A model generated the notes under the pieces. It worked only from the letters and a program-made list of their open reading frames with translations, was not told the DNA's origin and searched no databases. The translations under genes and the position numbers were made by a program. Positions 35,487-44,655 of a stretch of DNA of 64,000 nucleotides are shown here, in pieces. The first letter of the stretch is position 1. The number at the start of each line of letters is the position of its first letter. The DNA lies in NCBI GenBank assembly GCA_902574995.1, contig CACGPP010000001.1, positions 266,631 through 330,630 of the forward strand, in the 5' to 3' direction. Source of the stretch: an uncultured Alphaproteobacteria bacterium. GTDB lineage: Bacteria; Pseudomonadota; Alphaproteobacteria; HIMB59.

Positions 35487-36280
35487 TGTTCAGTCCAAAC
35501 AAAACAGTAATCTCAATTGATCTCAAAGGAATGATTGCATCTGGAAGTAGAGCACCATTGAATATGGATAATTTGAATGGACTCTTCTCAAAGGTAATTA
35601 AAATAAAATTTGATGCACTATCAATTGTCATTAACTCTCCTGGCGGTTCTCCGGTGCAATCATCTTTAATTGCACAAAAAATAAGAGAAATTTCAGACAA
35701 GAAAAAAGTGAAATGTTATTGTTTTGTTGAGGATGTAGCTGCATCTGGAGGGTATTGGCTTGCATGTGCAGCAGATGAGTTATACGCAGATGTAAATTCT
35801 ATTGTTGGTTCAATAGGTGTGATATCAGGTGGTTTTGGATTTACTGATCTTATTAAAAAAATTGGAGTAGAAAGAAGGATATTTACAGCTGGAGAGAACA
35901 AAAGCTTTTTAGATCCATTTTTAAAAGTTAATAAAAAAGATGAAGAAAAATTAAAAAAACTTCAAAAGTTAATACACCAAAATTTTATTGATTGGGTGTC
36001 CTCGAGAAGAAAAAAGAAACTTAACGAAAAAAATAAAAAAGTTATATTCTCTGGTTCCTTTTGGTTAGCTAATGAGGCAAAAGAATTAGGTTTAATTGAT
36101 GGCATTGCATCTGAGTCGTCTTTCTTTAAAAGTAAATTTGGAGAAAAGACTAAAATTAAAAAAATAAAACAACCAAAGTCTCTTAAACAAAAACTTGGTC
36201 TTGGTATTAATTCTTTAAATAGTGAGGATTTAATTACTAAATTAAAAGAGGAGTTTCTTTTTAATAAATTTGGTATCTGA
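35486..36280 (+). CDS. S49-family serine peptidase (SohB/SppA-like, soluble form)
   Basis: S49 peptidases clear remnant signal peptides and cut membrane or membrane-near proteins. The 264-residue protein has the catalytic Ser87 in DVAASGGYWLACAADE and the Lys general base at 139 in FTAGENKSFLDPF. VINSPGGSPVQSSLIAQKI near 48-66 is the family's substrate groove. It has no obvious transmembrane helix or signal peptide, as is usual for this alphaproteobacterial gene. It abuts the methyltransferase and lies 3 bp before the GlyRS gene, a clear operon. Confidence 0.9.
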   Translation: MFSPNKTVISIDLKGMIASGSRAPLNMDNLNGLFSKVIKIKFDALSIVINSPGGSPVQSSLIAQKIREISDKKKVKCYCFVEDVAASGGYWLACAADELYADVNSIVGSIGVISGGFGFTDLIKKIGVERRIFTAGENKSFLDPFLKVNKKDEEKLKKLQKLIHQNFIDWVSSRRKKKLNEKNKKVIFSGSFWLANEAKELGLIDGIASESSFFKSKFGEKTKIKKIKQPKSLKQKLGLGINSLNSEDLITKLKEEFLFNKFGI

Positions 36281-36283
36281 TCA

Positions 36284-37651
36284 ATGACAGCAGAAAATAT
36301 GGAAGACCTAGTATCTCTGTGTAAGAGAAGAGGTTTTATTTTTCCATCAAATGACATCTACGGTGGCATGAAAGGTCTCTATGATTTTGGACCTATGGGT
36401 GTAGAGCTAAAATTAAATTTAAAATCAGCTTGGTGGAAATCAATAGTCTATGAAAGAGATGATGTTGAGGGATTAGATTCAACTATTTTAACCTCACCTA
36501 CTGTTTTAAAATATTCAGGCCACGAGGATACATTTTCTGATCCTTTGGTTGATTGTAAAGTCTGCAAAGCAAGATTTAGAGCAGATCAATTAGAACAAAG
36601 TGAATGTCCAAGAGGTGGTTCATTAAATAAATGTAAATCAAAGGATTTAACTGACCCAAGGCCATTTAACTTAATGTTTAAAACAGCTATTGGTCCTGTG
36701 GATGATGGAAGTTCATTTGCTTATTTGAGACCAGAAACTGCTCAGCAAATATTTGTAAATTTTAAAAATATCGTTGACTCAACAAGTAGAGTTCCTCCTT
36801 TTGGAATCGCTCAGATAGGAAAAGCATTTAGAAATGAAATCACTCCAAGAAACTTTATCTTCAGAGTTAGAGAATTTGAACAAATGGAACTAGAGTATTT
36901 TGTAAAACCTGGTTCTGATGAGAGTTGGCATAAATATTGGGTAGATAAACGTTTAAATTGGTGGGCCGATCAAGGTGTCAAATCAGAGAAATTAAAATTA
37001 CTCGAGGTAGAAAAAAAGGATTTATCACATTACTCCAAAGCAACTTTTGATATTATGTATGAATTTCCACATGGCCTTGAGGAACTTGAGGGTATTGCAA
37101 ATAGAACTGATTTTGATTTAGGTTCACATTCTAAAAACCAAAAAGATTTTAATATTAAAGCAATAGTAAAAGATAATAAAAATTCCACGACTAAGTTAGC
37201 AATTCAAGATTTAGAAAACAAAGAATGGTTTATACCATTTGTTATAGAGCCTTCTGCTGGAGTAGAAAGGGGAGTGTTGGCAGTTTTAAATGAGGCTTAC
37301 ACTGTTGATGAGGCTAACAAAAGAACATTACTCAAACTTAAACCGCATTTATCACCATTTAAGGCTGCAGTTATACCATTGAAAAGAAATAATTCAGACT
37401 TGGTCAATACAGCAAATAAAGTCAAATCGGAGCTACAATCACTTGGTCTAGGCAGAGTTATGATTGAAAATACAGGAAATATTGGAAAAAATTATCGTAG
37501 ACATGATGAGATTGGAACACCTTTGTGTGTTACTATTGATTTTGAAACTTTAGAAAATCAAACAGTTACGGTGCGAGATAGAGATACTATGAAACAAGAA
37601 AAAGTATCACTCTCAGAAATAGCAAATTATTACTCAAAATATTTTAGGTAA
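36284..37651 (+). CDS. Glycyl-tRNA synthetase, single-chain (alpha2) type
   Basis: This enzyme charges tRNA-Gly. The 455-residue protein is the dimeric, eukaryote/archaea/Gram-positive type rather than the alpha2-beta2 GlyQ/GlyS enzyme. It starts [35 protein letters not shown] (about 8-42) and has a zinc-like cluster CKVCKARF ... CPRG ... NKC near 88-118. Motif 2 is [24 protein letters not shown] near 178-201, motif 3 is [11 protein letters not shown] near 323-333, and a C-terminal anticodon-binding domain spans about 360-455. Alphaproteobacteria normally have glyQ and glyS in just this position after the S49 peptidase, so this looks like in-place replacement by a transferred gene. Confidence 0.94.
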   Translation: MTAENMEDLVSLCKRRGFIFPSNDIYGGMKGLYDFGPMGVELKLNLKSAWWKSIVYERDDVEGLDSTILTSPTVLKYSGHEDTFSDPLVDCKVCKARFRADQLEQSECPRGGSLNKCKSKDLTDPRPFNLMFKTAIGPVDDGSSFAYLRPETAQQIFVNFKNIVDSTSRVPPFGIAQIGKAFRNEITPRNFIFRVREFEQMELEYFVKPGSDESWHKYWVDKRLNWWADQGVKSEKLKLLEVEKKDLSHYSKATFDIMYEFPHGLEELEGIANRTDFDLGSHSKNQKDFNIKAIVKDNKNSTTKLAIQDLENKEWFIPFVIEPSAGVERGVLAVLNEAYTVDEANKRTLLKLKPHLSPFKAAVIPLKRNNSDLVNTANKVKSELQSLGLGRVMIENTGNIGKNYRRHDEIGTPLCVTIDFETLENQTVTVRDRDTMKQEKVSLSEIANYYSKYFR

Positions 37652-37652
37652 T

Positions 37653-38231
37653 TTATTTATCAACTCTAGGCTCTCTAAGTATGTAATAATTATTTATTTG
37701 AAATAATATTTCTGAATTAGTTGGTAGTTTTTGAGGTTTTTTCTCAAATAATTTAATTGTAAGTTTTTTTTTATTTAATTGTCGATGTTTAATCCTTGAA
37801 ACCACCTCTTGACCTACAAAGCATCCTTTCGAATAGTCCACTAATTCATCATTGACTTCAGATGGAAGTAGAGAGGACTGTTTAAGCAGGTTAGAGTCAA
37901 TTATTCCAGTTGAAAGTTGATCTAAAATATAATTTTTATCAAATTCTCTTTTATCAACCTTTTCAATACTGAGTTTTACGTCAGATAACAAGGCATATTT
38001 ATTTAAGAATGTAGGCAAATCATTTTGATCATTCGAGCAAACTAATTCATATGAGTCATCTGATTTAGTAATTATTATTTCATACAGAATCTTGCCTTGC
38101 GGAGATAGTATATAGCTCCTTAACTCTTTTTTTAATTTAGTTAAGTCGTTGGTAATTATATTTTGTAGGAAATCAAATCTTTCTTCTCCAAATACTCTAA
38201 TTTTTATTGGATTAAGTGTTTCAATTTGCAT
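37653..38231 (-). CDS. ygfZ: YgfZ/GcvT-domain folate-binding protein (short)
   Basis: YgfZ is a tetrahydrofolate-dependent factor in the repair or maturation of iron-sulfur enzymes. The signature KGCFVGQEVVSRIKHR is present near residues 135-150, with the Cys and the Gly-Gln-Glu of the motif intact. The N-terminal IRVFGEERFDFLQNIITNDLTKL is near 12-35 and SPQGKILYEIIITK near 44. At 192 residues it is well short of most homologues (about 250-330), mainly through a reduced C-terminal barrel. It converges with the GlyRS gene, 1 bp apart, and diverges from the GT9 gene across 26 bp. Confidence 0.87.
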   Translation of the reverse strand: MQIETLNPIKIRVFGEERFDFLQNIITNDLTKLKKELRSYILSPQGKILYEIIITKSDDSYELVCSNDQNDLPTFLNKYALLSDVKLSIEKVDKREFDKNYILDQLSTGIIDSNLLKQSSLLPSEVNDELVDYSKGCFVGQEVVSRIKHRQLNKKKLTIKLFEKKPQKLPTNSEILFQINNYYILREPRVDK

Positions 38232-38257
38232 GTAATATATTATCTATATGTATATAT

Positions 38258-39178
38258 ATGCATTTACTATTTATTTCTTCAAATAGAATAGGTGACTCCT
38301 TAATTAACCTTCAAGTTTTAAATAAATACATCAGAAAATATAAGAAAAATATCGAGGTAACGTTAGTTTCTGGTCCTTTACCAATGCCTATTTATGATGA
38401 TTATTCTATGATTTCTAGAAGGATTAATCTTACTAAACAAAAATATAATCTACATTGGTTAAAACTCTATAAAGAACTTTCGCCACTTAAATTCGATGAA
38501 ATAGTAGATTTTAGATCCTCGATCATTGGTTATTTCTTGAGAGTGAAAAAAAGAAATATATTCAAAATGAAAAAGGGTAAAAATATTTATGAACAAATCC
38601 ATCACAGATTTGATACTGATTTAAAAAAAGATTTTAAAATATTGATCGATAGAGTTCGTAATATTTTTCCAAATTCAAATTATGTGTGTTTAGCACCATT
38701 TACAAATTGGCCACCAAAAGAATGGCCTTCAGAACAATTTGTTAAAATAGCAAAATATCTAATTGAAAAAGGCATTGATAAAATATTTATTTTAGGATCA
38801 GAAAATGAAAGTTCAAAATTTCATCATTTTGAGTCAGAACTAGGCGATAAAGTAATTAACAGATGTGGCAAGCAACATATTCTCAACGATTATGGTTTAC
38901 TTCAAAAATCAAGGTTATTTATTGGGAATGACTCATCCATGATGCATATGGCTTCATTGAGTAAAACTCAAACAATTGGTCTTTTTGGTCCCACAAATGA
39001 TAATATTTATTTTCCTAAAATTTTTGATCATTGTCATCTCGTTAGGTCATCAGAGTCATATGAAAGCCTTGTTAGTAAAACTCAAAACTATACTTTAAAT
39101 AATTGTTTAATGAATGATGTGTCTTATAATCAAGTAATTGATAAAATAGATAATATTTTAAATGCTCAAAATTTTTAA
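38258..39178 (+). CDS. Glycosyltransferase family 9 (heptosyltransferase-like)
   Basis: I use the ATG at 38258 (306 residues; MHLLFISSNRIGDSLINLQVL), since the frame further upstream to 38216 runs into the divergent ygfZ start. GT9 enzymes add heptose or other sugars to the lipopolysaccharide core in the cytoplasm. Typical features are the N-terminal RIGDSL, FDEIVDFRSS near 85, CLAPFTNWPPKEWPSEQFVKIAKYL near 158 (the GAxxxxKxWP-like motif) and the nucleotide-sugar region IGNDSSMMHMASLSKTQTIGLFGPT near 240-264. The acceptor sugar cannot be predicted. Its end overlaps pyrC by 17 bp. Confidence 0.85.
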   Translation: MHLLFISSNRIGDSLINLQVLNKYIRKYKKNIEVTLVSGPLPMPIYDDYSMISRRINLTKQKYNLHWLKLYKELSPLKFDEIVDFRSSIIGYFLRVKKRNIFKMKKGKNIYEQIHHRFDTDLKKDFKILIDRVRNIFPNSNYVCLAPFTNWPPKEWPSEQFVKIAKYLIEKGIDKIFILGSENESSKFHHFESELGDKVINRCGKQHILNDYGLLQKSRLFIGNDSSMMHMASLSKTQTIGLFGPTNDNIYFPKIFDHCHLVRSSESYESLVSKTQNYTLNNCLMNDVSYNQVIDKIDNILNAQNF

Positions 39179-40175
39179 GCCTTGCGATTTTCATGTACAT
39201 CTAAGAGAGGGCCAACTTTTAAAATATGTATTAAAAGAAAATAATAAAAATTTTCAAAAAATTTTAGTTATGCCTAATTTAATAAAGCCAATTACTAATA
39301 AAAATATTTTATCAAAGTATAGATCCTTCGTTTTAAATAATAATAACAATACTGAAATTCTTTTTACAATCTATTTAAACCAAGACTGCTCTATTATTGA
39401 TTTAATAAATATGGTTAATGAAAAATTATTTTTTGCAGCTAAATTATATCCTCTTCATGCCACTACTAATTCTTCATCAGGAGTAAAAGACATCAAAAAA
39501 ATGTCTAAATATTTCGAATTTTTAGAAAATAATAAAATACCATTATGCTTGCATGGTGAACACATTCATGAAAATGATGATCCTTATGAGCGTGAAAAAA
39601 GATTTCTTGATTTTGAGTTATCTTGGTTAGTAAAAAATTTTAAAGGTTTAAAGATAACTTTAGAACATATTACAACTAAAGATTCTGTAGATTTTGTAAA
39701 ATCGCACAAAAACATTGCAGCTACTATAACAACACATCATTTACTTGAAAATACAAACACTTTTCTTGGAAATTTTTTAAGACCAGAAATATTTTGTAAA
39801 CCTGTAATTAAAAGTGTAAATCACCAAAAATCATTATTAAATGCCGCTCTTTCTGGCAATTCAAAATTTTTCTTTGGTTCTGACTCAGCTCCACATCTTA
39901 AAAATCGCAAATTTAATGAGTTTTGTTGTGCTGGTGTATATTCCACAAAATATTCTGTCTCAAATATATTGGAACTCTTTTACACCTCAAAAAAATCAAA
40001 TAATTTAAATAAATTTTTGACAATTAATGGATGTAAACATTATAACCTTAAGTTTGATAACACTCTAATTTCATATTCTAGAATAAAAGATTTCACATTT
40101 AAAAAATACTCTAAATTCAAAAACGATAGTTTAATTAACTATAATCACTTTAAAAATTACTGGTCTAAAAACTAG
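39162..40175 (+). CDS. pyrC: Dihydroorotase, class II (PyrC)
   Basis: PyrC closes carbamoyl-aspartate to dihydroorotate in pyrimidine synthesis. The 337-residue size and sequence fit the class II (E. coli-like) enzyme. The zinc-binding HxH is in CDFHVHLREGQLL at about 8-20, VMPNLIKPI near 37, the carboxylated lysine in FAAKLYPLHATTNSSSGV near 91-108, His residues in LCLHGEHIHEND near 127 and ITLEHITT near 165, and the catalytic Asp in FFGSDSAPH near 240. It overlaps the GT9 gene by 17 bp and the convergent purK by 4 bp. Confidence 0.95.
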   Translation: MLKIFKPCDFHVHLREGQLLKYVLKENNKNFQKILVMPNLIKPITNKNILSKYRSFVLNNNNNTEILFTIYLNQDCSIIDLINMVNEKLFFAAKLYPLHATTNSSSGVKDIKKMSKYFEFLENNKIPLCLHGEHIHENDDPYEREKRFLDFELSWLVKNFKGLKITLEHITTKDSVDFVKSHKNIAATITTHHLLENTNTFLGNFLRPEIFCKPVIKSVNHQKSLLNAALSGNSKFFFGSDSAPHLKNRKFNEFCCAGVYSTKYSVSNILELFYTSKKSNNLNKFLTINGCKHYNLKFDNTLISYSRIKDFTFKKYSKFKNDSLINYNHFKNYWSKN

Positions 40176-41203
40176 ATTAGAACTTTTGTAAAATGGCCCA
40201 TTTTTCTGCCAGTTTTGGACTCTTTTTTGTGATAATCATGAAAATATTCATTTTCTTTGAATGATTTCCCACGATAGTTATAAATATCGTCCCCTAGAAT
40301 ATTTATCATTTCAGATTTAGATTTTAATGAAGGCTCTACCTTTTCAAAATCACATACAGATCTGATATGAGACTCAAATTGACTAACATTGTATGACTCA
40401 ATAGTTAAATGTCCTGAGTTGTGAACTCTGGGAGCTATTTCATTTAATAATAATTTTTTTTCTTCATTTATAAAAAATTCTAAACAAAAAGTTCCGACAT
40501 AGCTTATTTTTTCTGCAAAATTATAAGCATGGTTTGTCGCTTCTTTAATGATCGATTTCTCTGAGTTAGCTGGTGAAAATGATTTGAAAAGAATTTGATT
40601 TTTATGAATATTTTCAATTGGTTGATAGGTAAAAATAGTACCATCTTTATACCTGACAGCAATGATAGAGATTTCTTGTTGTAAATTAATTTTTTTTTCC
40701 AAAATATACTCATTATTTGGTATGTCAGATATATCTTTATAACTATTAATTACTATTTGGCCTTTACCATCATATCCAAGTTTGCGAGTCTTCAATATTG
40801 CAGGAAAAAATTTAGGATCAACTGATTTTAAATCAGATGTATTGTTAATTTCCATATAGGGAACAGTAGGGATATTAATCTTATTTACATAATTTTTTTC
40901 AGTTAATCGATCTTGAATAATTTGATTAATTTCAGAACTAGGTGAAATTTTAATCTTTTGTTCAATATATGATAAAGTTTTAAAAGGGATATTTTCAAAC
41001 TCATAAGTCACAAAATCACATTTTTTAATAAAATTATCTATCTCGTGAAAATCATCATACTTTTTTATTAAGAAGTGATTAGCATATTTAATTGCTGGGG
41101 AGTCATCAGTATCAGAGTATATAAAAGTTTGAATATTTAATTTACTAGCCACTTGGCATAACATCATACCTAATTGACCTCCACCTAAGATACCGATGAT
41201 CAT
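40172..41203 (-). CDS. purK: N5-carboxyaminoimidazole ribonucleotide synthase PurK
   Basis: PurK carboxylates AIR with ATP and bicarbonate in purine synthesis. The 343-residue ATP-grasp protein begins IGILGGGQLGMMLCQVASKLNI (about 2-23), then has YEFENIP near 68, FPAILKTRKLGYDGKGQIVI near 132-151 (nucleotide loop) and LNEIAPRVHNSGHLTIE near 250-266, the conserved metal/ATP site. Its start shares a base with the purE stop, so purE and purK are translationally coupled. purK is downstream of purE, the usual order. Confidence 0.96.
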   Translation of the reverse strand: MIIGILGGGQLGMMLCQVASKLNIQTFIYSDTDDSPAIKYANHFLIKKYDDFHEIDNFIKKCDFVTYEFENIPFKTLSYIEQKIKISPSSEINQIIQDRLTEKNYVNKINIPTVPYMEINNTSDLKSVDPKFFPAILKTRKLGYDGKGQIVINSYKDISDIPNNEYILEKKINLQQEISIIAVRYKDGTIFTYQPIENIHKNQILFKSFSPANSEKSIIKEATNHAYNFAEKISYVGTFCLEFFINEEKKLLLNEIAPRVHNSGHLTIESYNVSQFESHIRSVCDFEKVEPSLKSKSEMINILGDDIYNYRGKSFKENEYFHDYHKKESKTGRKMGHFTKVLI

Positions 41204-41691
41204 TATCTAGGTGTCTTTTTAACTTTTTTTGTTTGAGCCAGTCTCCATTTTACTAAACTTCTTTCAATATGGGGGTCATAATTACTAATAATTGAAGCTG
41301 CATATAATGCAGCATTTTTGGCTCCATTTTCACCAATAGCCACAGTTCCAACTGGAATGCCAAAAGGCATCTGAGCTATTGAAAGTAAACTATCTAAGCC
41401 TTTTAGTGTTTTTGACTCAATTGGTACCCCGATTACTGGAATATGAGTTATAGCTGCTATCATGCCTGGTAAATGAGCAGACCCACCAGCTCCAGCAATA
41501 ATAATCTTAATACCTCTGTCATAAGCTTGTTCAGCATACTCATAGAGTCTTTTGGGTGTTCTGTGAGCTGAAACTATTTTTTTTTCATGGACAATCTTTA
41601 ATTCTTTTAGAATTTTACCCGTATGCCTAAGTGTGGACCAATCGCTTTGGCTTCCCATAACTATTGAGATTTTAGGGATAGATATTTTCAT
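41203..41691 (-). CDS. purE: N5-carboxyaminoimidazole ribonucleotide mutase PurE
   Basis: PurE moves the carboxyl group of N5-CAIR to give CAIR, the step after PurK. The 162-residue protein has the substrate loop IVMGSQSDWSTLRHTGKIL near 9-27, VSAHRTPKRLYEYAEQA near 40-56, IIAGAGGSAHLPGMIAAITHIPVIGVPI near 65-92 and QMPFGIPVGTVAIG near 107-120. These fit the class I enzyme that works with PurK. The start overlaps the upstream SDR gene by 4 bp and the stop touches purK. Confidence 0.97.
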   Translation of the reverse strand: MKISIPKISIVMGSQSDWSTLRHTGKILKELKIVHEKKIVSAHRTPKRLYEYAEQAYDRGIKIIIAGAGGSAHLPGMIAAITHIPVIGVPIESKTLKGLDSLLSIAQMPFGIPVGTVAIGENGAKNAALYAASIISNYDPHIERSLVKWRLAQTKKVKKTPR

Positions 41692-42458
41692 TTTTTTGAA
41701 AACTTTTTTTCAGTGATTTTGAAGTAAAGTTTATAAGGCAATACTTTACCAAATTTCATTATAGAATTAAAAGGAAAAGGGAAGGATATTTCAAAACCTT
41801 TTTTATATATTTTACTATAAATAATCCTAGCTGCATCTTTGGGTGACATTAAATATGGCATTTTAAATGAATTTACTTTTGTAGCAGGAGTTTCTACAAA
41901 TCCTGGACAGATAAGTTTTACATTGAGATTATCATGCATTTCAGATTTTATAGCCTCGGCTAGATTAATTAAAGCCGCTTTTGAGGGTCCGTATAAAATA
42001 GATTTTGGGAGACCCTTATATCCAGCTGTGGAGGACATTATTGCCAAGGTATAATTTGAATTTAGCTCGAAATTTTTTTTTATTAGTTCTATTGATAAAT
42101 AAATACTTAAAACATTGGTATCAAAAGTTGCCTTTGCATTTTCAAAGTTAAAATCATTTAGACTATCAGGGATATAAATACCTGCATTTAAAATAAATGT
42201 ACTAATATTTGCATTTTTTTTAAATACCTCATTTATAATTAGCTTACTTGAGTCAAAATTTGATAAATCTGTTTTTACAAACTCAAATTTTGGATTATCA
42301 ATTGTTTCATTTGGTATTTTGGTATCATCTCTTGCTAAGCCTATCACATTCCAGCCTTGTCTGAGATACTCTTCACATAGTGCGTAGCCAATCCCACTAC
42401 TAGCACCTGTTATAAATACTACTCTATCTTGTGTATTCTTTGATGAATTTTTTTGCAT
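41688..42458 (-). CDS. Short-chain dehydrogenase/reductase
   Basis: This 256-residue protein is a classical SDR with the cofactor motif FITGASSGIGYAL near 15-27, NAG in LNAGIY near 93, the catalytic Ser in IMSSTAGY near 140 and YGPSK (Tyr-x-x-x-Lys) near 156. Its substrate is not predictable. It starts at ATG 42458, which makes an unusually long 35-bp overlap with the upstream photolyase-like gene; no later ATG, GTG or TTG precedes the glycine motif, so the overlap seems real. It is part of a minus-strand run with the photolyase-like gene and a second SDR gene, then purE and purK. Confidence 0.87.
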   Translation of the reverse strand: MQKNSSKNTQDRVVFITGASSGIGYALCEEYLRQGWNVIGLARDDTKIPNETIDNPKFEFVKTDLSNFDSSKLIINEVFKKNANISTFILNAGIYIPDSLNDFNFENAKATFDTNVLSIYLSIELIKKNFELNSNYTLAIMSSTAGYKGLPKSILYGPSKAALINLAEAIKSEMHDNLNVKLICPGFVETPATKVNSFKMPYLMSPKDAARIIYSKIYKKGFEISFPFPFNSIMKFGKVLPYKLYFKITEKKFSKK

Positions 42459-43911
42459 TAGATATATGAGTACTAATTTTAGACTTGTCCATTTTATTTA
42501 CAGTATAGTACATCATAGAGAGTCTCTGATTAGTTTTAAAATAATTTTTATTTTTATATATAAAATTCCAATATAAACCATCTAATGTTTGTGTCCAATC
42601 TCCCCGACTATAATTACTCATCTTTAGTAAGTAATTTGAACCGCATAAATATGGTTTTGTTGCAAAAATACCTCCATCGCTAAACATCCCCATTCCATAG
42701 ACATTTGGTGTCATAACCCAATCAGATGAGTCAATGAATGTCTCCATAAACCATTTATAAACTTCAGATGGCTTTAATCCAGCTAAGTTCATTATATTAC
42801 TAATTATCATCAATCTTGGGATATGGTGAACATATCCACTTTTTTTTAAATTTAATATCATGTCATTTAAAATAGGAATGTTTGTTGTACCCTCATACCA
42901 ATGTTTTGTTAATTTTCTGTCATTTCCAAAAAAGTTACCTTTATTAAAATCTTTATAATAGTGAATATTTAAGTATCTCATAAATTCTCTCCAACCAAAG
43001 ACTTGTCTAATAAACCCTTCGTAATTATTGATGCCAACTTTAGTATATGAAAAAGAGCTCAATTTATTGAGCACTTGTTCTGGTGTTATTAAACCTATAT
43101 TTAATGGTGCACTAATTATGCTATGATTAATGTATGGATCACTGGTGCTCACAAAATCTTCGTAATGTCCAAAGTTTTCAAGTTTACTGCTAATAAAATT
43201 ATCAAGAACTTTAGATGAGTCTTTAAAATTCATTGGAAATATTATTTTCTTTTCCAAATTTCCAAAGTGTTTTGAAAAAAATTTATCAATTAATTTTTTT
43301 ATTTCCTCAAAATATTTTGACTCAAATGTATAAGATTTAGGACTTTGATAACCTTTAGGAACTCTTTTTCTATTATCCTCATCGAAACTCCACTTATCTC
43401 CAATAGGTTTATTGTCTTTTACTAATATTTGAAAACTCTTCCGAACATTGCTATAAAAATTAGCAAGTTGAGGTTTTTTTGTAGTAACCATATCTTTATA
43501 ATCGGTTCTACTAACAAGGAACATAGGAGATTTATGAAAAATTATTTCAATTTTGCTATTTTTACAAAATTGCTCAAATTTAATTCTGAATTCTAAGTCT
43601 TCTATTTCGAAGATATTAATTTTAGAAATATTTTTTTTACTTAAGAAGCTTTTTAGACCAGCAAAATAGTCTTTGAAATTAGAAATATTTTTATCAAGAG
43701 AAATATAATTTACTTTAAAATTATTTTTTTTTAGATAGTCCCTGTATTCCCTCATTGATGCCAAAAAATAATAAATTTTTTGTTTGTGATGTTTAAAATA
43801 ACTACAAAGGCCCATATCCTCTTGTATAAAAAAATCACATGAGTTTTTAAATTCTGTTAAGTACTTCTTATCAAATAGTTGATTTCCAAGAACTACAAAG
43901 CATTCCTTCAT
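42424..43911 (-). CDS. Cryptochrome/photolyase-related protein (COG3046/FeS-BCP branch) lacking C-terminal Fe-S cysteines
   Basis: The 495-residue protein belongs to the deoxyribodipyrimidine photolyase-related family, which includes prokaryotic (6-4) photolyases. It starts with an antenna-type Rossmann domain (FVVLGNQLFDKKYL). The FAD domain has INNYEGFIRQVFGWREFMRYLN near 297-318, HHIPRLMIISNIMNLAGLKPSEVYKWFMETFIDSSDWVMTPNVYGMGMFSDG near 360-412 and GLYWNFI near 453. Known Fe-S members carry a Cys cluster between the MSNY segment and the LYW segment; here that piece reads MSNYSRGDWTQTLDGLYW with no Cys. FAD binding and DNA repair or light sensing are inferred from the family. It overlaps the downstream SDR gene by 35 bp. 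Confidence 0.88.
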   Translation of the reverse strand: MKECFVVLGNQLFDKKYLTEFKNSCDFFIQEDMGLCSYFKHHKQKIYYFLASMREYRDYLKKNNFKVNYISLDKNISNFKDYFAGLKSFLSKKNISKINIFEIEDLEFRIKFEQFCKNSKIEIIFHKSPMFLVSRTDYKDMVTTKKPQLANFYSNVRKSFQILVKDNKPIGDKWSFDEDNRKRVPKGYQSPKSYTFESKYFEEIKKLIDKFFSKHFGNLEKKIIFPMNFKDSSKVLDNFISSKLENFGHYEDFVSTSDPYINHSIISAPLNIGLITPEQVLNKLSSFSYTKVGINNYEGFIRQVFGWREFMRYLNIHYYKDFNKGNFFGNDRKLTKHWYEGTTNIPILNDMILNLKKSGYVHHIPRLMIISNIMNLAGLKPSEVYKWFMETFIDSSDWVMTPNVYGMGMFSDGGIFATKPYLCGSNYLLKMSNYSRGDWTQTLDGLYWNFIYKNKNYFKTNQRLSMMYYTVNKMDKSKISTHISNAKKFIKEYTR

Positions 43912-43921
43912 TTTGTTTTTA

Positions 43922-44623
43922 TTATTTTGTGATTAAAGTTGATCTTCCACCATCAAGTTGGAAGTTTTGTCCTGTAATCCATGATGATTTTTTAGATACC
44001 AAGAAAGAAGCCAAATTACCTATGTCATCACCTGTTCCAAGTCTTGACATAGGGTGAAGTTTTCCAATTCCCTCAGCAACCTTTTCATTAGAAACCATAA
44101 AATTTGACATTTTGGAAAAAGATAGGCTAGGAGATATTGTATTAAATCTTATCTTCGGAGCATAGTCTGCGGCTAAAGAATTTGATAAACCAATTAATGC
44201 ACTTTTTGCAGAGGAGATTGCCGTATGATTTTTAAAACCTCTAACAGCTGCTATTGATGAAAAAAATACTACTGAAGATGAATCCGACATCTTAGTTATG
44301 CAATGATTGAGGAAATGAACGATATTATAAAAATTATCATCCATTATTTTTTTAAAATCATCAACAGAGGTGCTTGAGAAAGGTTTTAAGTTTATCGAGC
44401 CAATGGCAAAGATTATGCCAGATATTTCGTAGTTAATTGATTTTATGAAACTTTCTGTATTCGTGTAATCATTAATATCTAGAACATTTTTTTCAAAATT
44501 ACCTTCAACATCATTATCAAATTCGCTTCTTGATATTAGAACTAAATCATTATCATCTTTTAGGTTGTTAACACATGATTTGCCAACAGAACCATTTGCA
44601 CCAATAACTAGAATTTTACCCAT
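43922..44623 (-). CDS. SDR-family protein with replaced catalytic tyrosine
   Basis: This 233-residue protein has the SDR cofactor motif IGANGSVGK (about 7-15), GIIFAIGSIN near 69 in place of the NAG motif and the Ser in VVFFSSIAA near 119-125. It ends WITGQNFQLDGGRS, a typical SDR tail. The normal YxxxK is changed to IxxxK: Lys140 is kept in AISSAKSAL, but Ile136 stands where the catalytic Tyr should be. It may therefore bind NAD(P) without normal dehydrogenase chemistry, or use another residue. It lies 10 bp upstream of the photolyase-like gene and 32 bp downstream of the heme A synthase gene. Confidence 0.8.
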   Translation of the reverse strand: MGKILVIGANGSVGKSCVNNLKDDNDLVLISRSEFDNDVEGNFEKNVLDINDYTNTESFIKSINYEISGIIFAIGSINLKPFSSTSVDDFKKIMDDNFYNIVHFLNHCITKMSDSSSVVFFSSIAAVRGFKNHTAISSAKSALIGLSNSLAADYAPKIRFNTISPSLSFSKMSNFMVSNEKVAEGIGKLHPMSRLGTGDDIGNLASFLVSKKSSWITGQNFQLDGGRSTLITK

Positions 44624-44655
44624 GCAGTTTATACAAAATGTAACCCTATTTAGAT

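Noticed and set aside
38216..38257. Longer start for the GT9 glycosyltransferase
   Set aside because: The extra 14 residues overlap the ygfZ start and have no family support. The ATG at 38258 begins the typical beta strand.
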